Positions 11,846 through 23,800 of a stretch of DNA of 64,000 nt are shown here, in pieces. The position numbers and the translations under genes were made by a program. The stretch comes from Mytilus trossulus (lineage: Eukaryota; Mollusca; Bivalvia; Mytilida; Mytilidae), in the NCBI RefSeq assembly GCF_036588685.1, contig NC_086376.1, positions 59,419,166 through 59,483,165 of the forward strand. Reading direction: 5' to 3'. Below the pieces are notes generated by a model. The model was not told the origin of the DNA. It worked only from the letters and a program-made list of their open reading frames with translations, and made no database searches. Numbering within the stretch: position 1 is the first letter of the stretch; every line of letters starts with the position of its first letter.

Positions 11846-14800
11846 CTGAAATGAGAAAAGAGTTATTTTATTAATGCAGATTGACACAATTTCAAATATC
11901 GAAAATTTGGGAAAAAATCTGTCAGAAATATGATAAACTTACATAAAATTTTGTCCGTATGAAATTATTCAATTTAAACGTACTTTATGTTGCTTTTGAT
12001 TACTAAGAAAACTTTTTCGTTGTCAATATAATGGTTTGTTTTTTTAATGTCACACGAGTTAAAGGTTGAGCTCAGACTTGGGGTAATTGTAATTGTAATC
12101 GTTAATCAGCTGTAATTGATTATAATTTTCCAAGTAATCATTGTTATCATTAATCAGCCAAAAATCTGTTTACATGTAATTTAATTTAATCAATTACTTC
12201 CCAAAATACCCTGTAATCCTGATTACTTTATGATTACAATCTGATTACAATGAAAAAATCTTAAGCTGTGTTTATGTCAATAAATGAACCTTTTTGTTAT
12301 TCTTCTTTAATAGTTATTCAACATGTTAAGATAGTTTGGTTTACTTTATAAATCATGTTAATTCTTTTGTATACTTCAGTAAAAAATAAACTGTTACAGT
12401 ATTGAAAAGTCATCATTAACACAAGAAGAGACATACCTTTATTAAAAGATGTTGTACATATATTCACAATTTAATGATGTACATATATCTATTTGATAAT
12501 AACTGTTATTTTCAAGTTATACTTTTCTCTAACCCTGAAATATAATCTTTTCTAATTTTGTGATTTTTGTCAACTTTGAATTGGGTAGGAAAACAATAAA
12601 TGTTTGTTTTTATTGCAATTACCAAATAAGTATAGCTGTAGGACAATATATATGATAAAAGATTAATTAGACAAGTGAAAACTTATCTAATTAGCAAAAT
12701 GATTAGCACAAACTAAATCAAAAGTTGGACACATATCTTGTTTAAAATAAGCAAATTTTTGTATGTATTTGGACTGGACATGTAAAATGCAATGATTTTT
12801 AGTACTTGTATTTTGTTTACAATGTGAATCACAATTCCATTAAAATTTTACAGTTTTTAACTGGTAACTTTATTTCATAATATTTTAAATTTTATAACCT
12901 ACACATTGAAACACATATAAAGTCTGGAATAGGTTAGAAGACAAACAGCATACGTTTTATAAAGTTATATTCAATTGAAGTCAAAATAATTCAGAGATCA
13001 ATGACGATAAAGTGTTATTGGTGATAACCAGTGACACAATGTTCATGTATGTATGTACAGTGAAATTTTGTGGTTTATTAAATAGACGAAGTTTGCAGTT
13101 AACATTTTATATGTATCAAACAAAGTCCTTTCTAAAAATTGCTGTAGTTACAATGTATATTAAATGATCATTTGTTCACATCATTCAAAATGTGTGCTTT
13201 TTTAAAAAAAACATTGTAATCAGATGTAATCATGATTACTTTGCAAATGTAATCATTAATTTAATCCTACACTTTCAGAAATGATGTAATCGTTAATTTA
13301 ATTTAATCGTACAAATGACAAAGTAATTGTAATATAATCAATTACATTGAAAGTAATCGGACCCATCTCTGGTTGAGCTAGCTGTAAAACCAGTTTTTAT
13401 CCACTCTTTTCTACATAAGGAAATGATCGAAGCAATGCATTAAAATTGGCAAAAATAACTGACAATCTACGAAGGGACAAAATCGAAACAGAGCAAATTC
13501 TAAGAAAGACCAACACGAACCAAAAACTGAAACCGGAGTGATTTCATGTGCTTAGAAAAACTAAGAAAATGTTGCACCCATGAATTATCTCACGACGATT
13601 GGTAAGATATCCGTCGTTAAAGACTAAACTGATATTTTATAACAGTAAGACACTCCATGATAGCATCCGTCAAATTTTCAGAGGGATCATTTAAACTTCA
13701 CAACTTGGAACTATTGGTTCAATAGCTTTCGTGTAAAGAGCATCATTTTGTTAAAAGAAATCATAATAGGAAATGCAAGCTATGAAATGTCGTATAATAA
13801 TCACATCTTATACGAGGATATAATTAACTGGGATATATATATACTCCATATGCAGTTCCTTCTTAACTGTTATTACAAAGAAATGGCAATTTCACAATTG
13901 GGAAGCTGAAAAGATTTTTTTTTGTAGCACAGTTTTTTCTTAACCTATCCTTATTGTCAATTTCAAGAGGTACATGTAAGTCAACAATAACATCAACGGT
14001 GCTAGTTTGTTATTGTACCAGAAGGATACTTGATAATAAATGTCTCTTATGTGATGCTCGGAGACCCAAAAAAATGAAAATTCAAAGCTTACTACAAATA
14101 AGGCTTAGAGGATGACTTAACTGTACAGGTTGTATCTTCTATGTGAATTTCAATGGGACAGATGCGTGAACAAATGTCAACAAACTGCCATTTAGTGAAA
14201 GGACATCATTTATGTGAAAGGTTATACTAAAAGATAGTGCTAGCATCTTCACCATTAGGCGCTGCCGTATGAAGATTTCAATTTTGTACATAGGATTATT
14301 ACTGTAAAGTTGTTATTGAACGTGTGTTTACCTTTCCTGAAATTTGTGTTTGCTCATTTATTTTTCGACTGGTTTGTTACAAATAAATATCAGCACTAAT
14401 TTTGGTTATATATTGGATAACCAAAAATAAACGCTGATATTTATTTTTATTGCAATGAAAGGAAATGAATCATAAATAATGAAACTGATAAATATTTTCT
14501 CAAACTGATCTATTTATCGCTAAATTCTGCATCAACAACGAAACTATAGAAAATATGTTATTGATAACTGGAACTAAATGGTTTTCTTACGACATGGAAA
14601 ATCAGGATCGAGTCGAGTGGTATCCATTTTTCACTTATTTACTTTAAAAGGGTATATTTATGTTATATGAATTGTTAATATGGGCAATAAAAATAAAACA
14701 ACACTTTACAAAGTTCACATGTTCGAAATACTGTTCTGGATTAACCTTCATCGAATAAGCTCAATGACGAATATTTGAAATCAAAGAACCTATACAGAAG

Positions 14801-17800
14801 ATGAGCTATTTGACCGAACGGACCTGGACATAATAGCAATATTCTTTTAGAAATTGAAACCTCAATTTTTTAATGAATTCTTAAATCACGAAACGACTAC
14901 CGACTAAAGGTCTGTTTTCAATCATGTCAGTACCGAATTTTTTACTTTTGATCTAAATAAATGATAATCTCTGATACTAATAGTTAACCAACAGCGGTAT
15001 CGACACAGTGCTGTAAAAACTTGAAAAATCTATTTTTAAATTCCAGGCGTCTAAAGTCCGAAGACATTTTAACGGCTCTATGTAAGGTTTGACATTCAAT
15101 AAACACTAGTGAAATCATACCCATTAGATTCATAGCCCATCCGTACACATCCGAAGAATGAATAAGTAGGAGATGTGCACCGTCTGAAACACATTGTTCC
15201 TTAGCTTGTGTATAATATCTCAAAATTACAACAGCTTTGTAACAAATGTCCATGCTTGTGTCATAGGTATATCCTGTTGCTGTATTACAGAGATCTGAAG
15301 AAAAAAAATCACATGCCCATGTGTTTCAAATTGATCAATATTGTATCTCTATATAAAATCTTTCTTGAACCAAGAGAGTGGTAAACTAGTAATTGTGTTG
15401 CTACATATTTATCATTTAATTTTACTGACGAATATTTATCGCTTGTGCTTTTGTGTAACGAGATTTCAATCCAATACCAATATGGAAGACTTAATTTTAG
15501 AAAAAATGTTTACGCAGATAATGTGAGTGTGGAAGAATAACAGTAATACTGGAACCTCTCGATGAAAGTTGTTCATCTACTACTTCGATTGATTAATAAG
15601 GCAGCTATAATTTAACGATTTGCAAATCTGCTTAATTTCTTAAGAATGTTCGCTACCCTGTTTAAAAATAACAAGCTTTTTAAAAAAAGAACGTAATGAA
15701 TTGAAAGTATATGAATAAAGAAACTCAAAAAGCAGAAAATGGAGGGTTCGTGTGCTTGTTTTCGAGATATTAACCGTTGGAAATTTGGTGGGAAATGTTT
15801 CTCTCTATATTTGTCTTTCACCTAACATTGGCACCTTTTTTGTTTAAAAAACTATGGAAAAATAGCAAGGATTGCATACGATTTTGAAATATGGCTTTTT
15901 AAATAATACTAGAACACACCCGTGATATCACGGGTCCGTGACTGAATTAAAGTATATAACTATGCGCAAGCCTTAGTATTAGTATTGTCATCTGATAAAG
16001 TCATGCATATTATGAGGTACACAGTTTTCTCTGCTTTCAAATCTTTCTGTTTGAACCCGTCGAACTGGAACTTATCAATTATTGGTAATATTATTTATTT
16101 GGAAAACAAAAAGTCCTGGAATGGAGTATTTTTTAATCAACAGCATTGTCCTATATTAGTTATAAATAAAGTTGAATTCTTTGATTCACTGTCTTACGTC
16201 ATGGCCGCTAAAAAATTGAAAACTGTACCTATACGCCTTATTTTTAGTCCAGATTTTTAGTATTGGTATTGTTAACGTAGAAAGTCTTACTGATTAAAAT
16301 ACTACAATAGGTAATAATTTGACAATTTAGTAGTGTCAACCCTGTGATTATGACCCGTGTATATAGCATGTAACTCCTGAATACACCGTTTGGTGGTGTA
16401 AATAAGGTTATTGGTAACAGGTGAATATACTATTGATATGGGTATCGGACTCGACCAGGAACTTCTTAATTATTGGCAATATTAATTACATGGAAAACAA
16501 AAGAGCCTTGAGTGGTGTAGTTTTTAATCTACACCTTTGTACTATATTAGTTATAAATAAAGTTGAATTCTTGTATTCGTCGTTTTAACGTGATGACGGC
16601 TGACAAATTGGACCTCGTTATTTTAGTATTATAGATGTAATAAAAATATGAAAAGAAAAGTAGCCTAGGGTTAGTGTTAATACATATATAAAACCAGAGG
16701 ATTCCCAAAATCTGGCAAAAATTCAGAAAGTAGAGGAGCAAACATCATTAAGGCAACTTAATTTACAAATGAAATATATGGAAATTGAATGAACTTCAAA
16801 AAGCCTAATGCGTAACATGCATGCATACAAGGTGACACCTACCCTGACATCTCTCCTGGTCTTACATCTTTTGAAGATTATGCGATTCCTTCAGTATTTG
16901 TTTGTAACCTTGATTTGTAAGTTCTCAATCGAAATTCAACATTTGAACAATGGTTAACTATAGTCGCCGTTTTGTACATTAAAATATAGCATTTGTTATC
17001 TGATAGTTCGTTTCTGTGTGTGTTGCATTTTAGTATTTCTGTTGTGTCAGTGTTCTCGTCTTATGTTTGATGAGTCTCCCTCAGTGTTAGATTGTAACTC
17101 GAATTTGTTTTTTCTCAACCGATTTATCTTTTTCGAACAGCGGTATACTACTGTTGCCTTTATTTACTTAGAATAATATTCTATTTTGCAGTTGTCACTT
17201 ACTAGAAATGGAATGTGAATGGAACATCTTTGACAAAATTCCAGGAGTGACGTTATTGTAACAAATATGAATGTAATGACAAAACAGTGTTCTTGCTTTA
17301 AATAAAGATCATAAAGACTCTTCAGGACACTCTTGCTAAACGCTCTGAACCATTTCCTTTATATCTTTTTCTATCATAATATTATGATTAGGTAGACATA
17401 ACCACATCATAATAGAACTCCCACTGACATCGAAAAAGACGATTAAGTAACGAGTTTATTGGTCCGGAATAACACACGGCTTCAAATTGTTTTAAATGAT
17501 AGAATAATATCTATATTTTTATTTCCATCATGTTCCCAAATGTTCATATTGAATTTTATTCCAGATGCACCTCTAACAAAACAGTAAAATCATAAAATTA
17601 CTGAACTCAGAGGAAATTCAAACGGAAGTCCCTTATCAAATGGCAAAATCAAAAGTTCGAACACATCAAACGAATGTATAACAATTGAAGCTTGAAACAC
17701 CTAGTGTTTTGGTTCCACAAAAAATAAAACTTCCATATGTCAAACAAAATCATTGACTTGGCTTTTCAAATGAGTTATCATTTTTCTCTTTCGATTCAGA

Positions 17801-20800
17801 CTTTATTGGGAATGAGGTTTTTTTCTGTAACTGAATATTATTTTATTTCGATCGTGCTTAGTGTGTTTTTATCTGATTATCATACACGGTAATATTATTG
17901 TTCTTGAATATTTATCGAATACGTTTTGAAATATATATAATGATAGAAGTTAGTTACCTTCAATAGTCACAGGGTTAGTTAGTCCAATGGTTGTTACATC
18001 TGCTGAAGAAGTAGACAATAACTCTGCCCGACTGGTTTCTACAATGAAATATATTTGTGTAATAAGAAGAGTGCTTATTGCACAAGTATTGAGTAACAAG
18101 TTGTCAATATGATTTATTGCCAGCAACAATATCAAATTATATAAGAATTGTACCTCTTTCATAATAGAGTAACACATCTTTCATCTTGATTCAATGCATA
18201 TAACTCTATTGTGCCATCAGTCAAGACCAACTGTTCATTTAAACCGTCTTGTTAAACTTTCGAATGTTTGGAACCTCTCTAGTGCTTTCAAAACTTTAAG
18301 GAGAAAGTTGAGAAAGCAATGAGAAAATTTGAATCTTATCGGAAATGTTCTTTCTTATAAGTATTTTTCCAAAAATGTCACTTAGACCACATAGAGGGTT
18401 ATAACTACACAGGTAACATGCACATCGTTTATAAAATATTCATCGGTGGGTCTCGATTGGAGATAGATGGAAAATCAAATTATAAAGGAAAATTGAGATA
18501 AATAGAGAAAAAAAACACTGTGTAAAATGTTTTAAATATTAAATCTTCAAAAACTCTAGAACCAAAATAACCGCACGATAAAAAGTGCTTTAATATTTGA
18601 GGAGCGATATGAATTTAACAAACATGAATTGAATAGCAAAATAAATAAATATATCTAAAGTAAAATATGCATACGAGAGTTTGAACTGTAATGTGTTCAT
18701 ATTTTTCAGTTTTGAAAAAACAATTTTTAACTGGATAAGAAATTTTGCTTGCAATGTGTTTATCAAAACAACTTCAAAAAAGCAAAGAAAGATACACTAG
18801 GAATATATCAAAACTAGTTAGTCAAAAATAAACTTACAACGCGATCACAACAAACGAATTTAGACATAAAGCACTGGTAAATAGTTAAGTTTTAAACGAT
18901 CGTGTATGTCTACACATCATCAAAAAGTCTGAATTATCAATATTAAGACGTCCGTCGATTTTCAAACTTAGCTACTATATTCATAGACACCATCTATAGT
19001 ACACATACGAAATTTGACCATTAAATGTTTGCCGCAGTAACCTAATACCATATGTTGAGCGGTTATGCTTAAACTATTGTCTGCATAAAAAAGTACAAAG
19101 ACATATGTAAACGTAGATTTACATTAGCATCAGTAAATACAAGCGTATTGTTTGAGGCAATTCTAATTGGTCAAGAGAATAGAATAACCAACAGTTATGA
19201 TACAGCGATGAAGCCTATCTGATTAAATTTTCGGTCATATACACCAGCATAGAGTTGTCAACTTCTACCACTCTTTTTATGAATAGAACGTTTTTTAAGT
19301 GTTTTGAATATGTTCAAATGCTACTCACACTCCCTTGAATACACGTTATCGATCTAAATCATTTGACTTCAAGCGTGCGTATATGTTTGGCACTGTTAGC
19401 CTGGTAATGATATGATAGCGTTTTGCTATATTCATCTTAACTATAATTTGATAAGTATTTTCAGTTGTGTGAAATTTAATCCGAATAAATGAAGGATGTT
19501 TTCATTAATATCCATTCGTTGATGTTATTGAACTTTTGATTTTGCCATTTGTTTAGAGACTTTCCGTTTTGAATTTACAGCCCGTAACAGAGAAGTGATC
19601 GAATTGCTGTTTCTTTACCGTCAAAATTAGCTACGTTATCGACAAACTTAATTGAGGAGTGACCGAACTATTGGTACTTTAACGTTAAAAAGATTGACAA
19701 TGCTGACAAACTTTCATGCGTCGATGAGCAAGTTAAATACCGATAATATTGAAAATAACTCTAATGATATGAATCAAAAAATGTGCATCCACCATTTCGA
19801 TTTGGCGAAAAGTAGTCATTTCTTCAAAGTCAGAACAGAAAAAAAGATTTATGGAGGACGTCTTGAAAGTATTATTTCCTTTACAATTTTACCCAAAACT
19901 AAAAGAAATATACTGGTAAACAATTAAAAAGGTGTTTGATAGGAATGTTCAAAGTCCTTTATTTTTTCGGACTACAATGTGTACCGTATGTGTGATGGAT
20001 TTGAGTTCAATCAATAACTTTGAAAGGTTTTCTCATATGTAAACACAAAAGGGAGGACTGGTATTTTTACTTCTGTTAGAAAATGTCTTCGTCCGTTTCA
20101 CATGCCAAACTTTTTTCTAGTACAGTTTAAATGGGAAAATTTTGTTGAGAATTTTGTTTAATATGACAAAATAACAAGCAAAACTATTTCCATCAATGAC
20201 ACACACAGAGAATTTTTTAGTAAAAATCAGTAAAACAAATTCTCCAAAATATACCATGGCCAGGACCTGAAGTTTTTAGCAGTGTACAAATGAAAATCGT
20301 CCGGAAAACTCCGCTTGCTGTCATTTTAAGGGATCATGCAACATTTCACCTATAACCCATAAAGAACATAGGTTCTCAATTACTAAAAAAAGTTCTAAAA
20401 GATAATTTCAAATCAGAGTAAATATAATGACTTCCTTATACACAGTCGAATTTGTCTATAGGTTACACAAAGCTGGTTCTTAAAACGTTTGTATCAGGGA
20501 AAACATTTTTCTTTGACTTTTAAAACATGTAGGGGAAACGGATTTACTAACCATTCACATAAAATATTCCGTATTTCTGATTTTGGTTCGATAACGTAAA
20601 TGATACGACTTTTTTTATGGCTACGTGAACTTGTGCCATTTATTTTTGCTGGTCTTTAGGAAGACAATCTACAATTGTGCAGTGATCACTTTTACATAAC
20701 CTTATAATTCTGTTTGGAATCAAAAATAAATTCCGAATATATAAATATGCATGTATGAATATACATGTATTATATGTCGTGTACATGATTGGATTTTGTA

Positions 20801-23800
20801 GATATAACTACCGCACAGAAAAAGTAACATGGATTTCGAGGCTTTCATATTCAAGGTTTTGAATTCTGTCCTTGTAGAAAACATGTGGACATCTTAAAAC
20901 ATCAATACTTTTTGATAAATTGAGTGCCGTCTCCCTGAACATGCTCACACTGAATTCATATCTTTTCATTTTCATATTTTTCCCCCGTTTGTCTCTGTTG
21001 TCTTGATTGTTGGAACGATTAGTGGTATCTAACAATATTTACGAAAACTTTCTGAGAATTATGAATATTTCTTCTCTGTCAGATATGGATCATTACCAAT
21101 GATAAAATGAAATGCCGTACATCACATCTCATAGAGGTTTAAATTTCAAATATTCGTCAATAACTTAAGATATAGAGCAAGTTTGTCTTCAACATTTCAA
21201 ATGTTAAAGGGTACAATTGTATTTTTTACTTCGATTTGAAGAAATGTCTGTGACAAAGAACAAGCATGTCGGTATTGCAACAATGTATGATTGACATAAT
21301 CCCGAGAACATAATAAACAGATAGGTATGAAAAAGAAAAGATATGGGGTATTCTGGATCAAACAAAAGAAAAACTATTACAGCGTTGAATTCCATAAATA
21401 TTCACAGTGCAAGCAGTATATAATATCTACATTGAGCAACATAAACTTGAACGGTTATAATGAAAATGCCAATGACAAAGGTTGATTATAAATAATGTTT
21501 TACTGTCAGTGTATAAAAACTTCGACTCAAACAATGAATTAAAACTTACATGTTGGACATCAAATAGTTTGTCGATGAAGAAAATTAAATTATGTCACTT
21601 CTAAAATAATTTTGTCGATAATGTAATTTATTCTGACGGTAAAGAAACGCGAATTCGATCACTACTCTGTTACGGGCTGTACCTCGGAGTTCAGTATTTT
21701 TGTGTTTTTACTTTTTTTTCAAGTATTGAATATTCTATGGAATATATACCTCTGCTTGGAGAAATACTGGTCACCTTGTGTGTTGCTCCAATGAATGTTA
21801 CGTCCACGGGTGATGTAGACAACAACTCTGTTTGGCTTGTTTCTGCAATGATTTTAAACAATAATTGAAATTTCCCGTAAGTTATAGATATATATTGATT
21901 TCACAAATTTTAATGTAAGCAAATCTGGCTCTTCATTTGGCACCCGCCGTGTTGCTCATGTAAGTACACACACGGTATCAGGTCAAATTCGGTTTGTCAT
22001 ATTTCCGTAGAAAGTGTAAGGCATTGTATTTAAGATATAAGGAATATATCCGCTTTCATGCGTGAAACGCATATTCAATAACTCTTCTTTGAAACAAAGC
22101 AATACCAACTTTTCCAATTTGTCTGGAATTGAGAATACCTGCGTACAATGAAGTCAAATGTTTTATACTATCGTCAGAGGAAGGAGTCTTAGATTGTATG
22201 TTCTCTAAAATATCTTTAGATTTTTTCAGTATCGACATCGGATTCACATCCCTATATCGTGAAAAGGCAGTTTCGCATTTTATTTGAAGCCCGGCTTCAG
22301 TGTTTAGTTCTAATATAATCTTAAATCAATCCTAATTCTATCTTACTTTTGAATGAAAGTTTTTCATATGTGACGTCATGCTGTTTCTAAATTTCATAAA
22401 TTCAAATGTGGCATAACGTTTGTGCCTTTTCGCCATCGTATGTGACGTCATTTTTTTTATTGCGTTGACGCCTGGACTGATTCGGGTGTGTATATTCTGT
22501 GTATTATGTATTCGGGTTTAGTTTTCTGTAATTAGTTAATACTTCAGTTTCATTATGTATATCTCTTTCATATTCATTTGATAAAATTTACTGTTTGCAA
22601 TAGCATGAATTGTTCTATATAATAAGGATGTTCTTATCCCGGGCATAAAAACAATGCCATATTTGGCACAACCTTTTCAACTTTTGATCTTCAGTGCTGT
22701 ACAACTTTGTACTTTTTTTTACTTTCGATCTTTTATATCTAGGCGTCACTGGTGAGTCTTGTGTGGACGAGGCGCGTTTTTTGGCGTATTGAGTTTTAAA
22801 CCTGATGCTTTTTTTATCTATTAATCATGTTTATCTTTGTCTAATATGTTCTCCTATTTATTTATATTGTAGTCATGTAATATTATGTTGTCATTTCAAT
22901 GTTATATTTGACTTTGCCATAAAAGTGCGAGGTTTGGCATTCCACAAAACCAGGTTCAACCCACCATTTTTAAAAATGTCCTGTACCAAGTCAGGAAGAT
23001 GGCCATTGTTATATTATTGTTCGTTTCTGTGTGTGTTGCATTTTAATGTTGTGTCGTTTGTTTTCTCTTATTTTTGAGATATTAAGATAAGACGTGACAC
23101 GGTACTTGTCTATCCCAAATTCATGTATTTGGTTTTGATGTTATATTTGTTATTCTCGTGGTATTTTGTCTGATGCTTGGTCCGTTTCTGTGTGTGTTGC
23201 GTTTCGGTGTTGTGTAATTGTTCTCCTCTTATATTTAATGCGTTTCCCTTGGTTTTAGTTTGTTACCCCGATTTTGTTTTTTGTCCATGGATTTATGAGT
23301 TTTGAACAGCGGTATACTACTGTTTCCTTTATTTGATTGCTGCAAAATGTATGTAAATAAATTATTTAAAGATTTCATGGGTGCATTCGAACGCACCTTT
23401 GAATAACAAGGACGTTAATTTCAACAAAGAAAAAAAATCTCCAATATATGTAGGATTCTTTGGATTTCCAGAATTCGTATCCATGTTTGGATGAAGGACT
23501 TACTCGTTTAAAGTAAGTAATGTTTCGTTGTTGAAAACTGTAATCTCCCGGTTTGAAAAAGACAAGTTTTAAGCTGAATGTTCACAACTTTGCCATCGAC
23601 CTAGATATTAACCTAGACCATCATTATCGAAAATGGATAAATTACCTGTTTATTTGGTGAATTCAATAGAAAATGCCTGTAACATATTTAACAATATATC
23701 ATTCACAATACACGGGGATGAAAGTAAAGCAAGAATATCTATAATGTTTGGACAAAGTGAGAGTAAACAAAGTAGACGTAAGTCAAAATCTACGGAACGC

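Noticed and set aside
15985-16260. 91-residue plus-strand open frame
   Set aside because: Lies in a duplicated dispersed repeat whose second copy (16460-16625) is not open.
19652-19927. 91-residue open frame inside the 2.1-kb transposon as a possible transposase
   Set aside because: Too short, no DDE-type or DNA-binding motif, and it begins inside the terminal repeat region.
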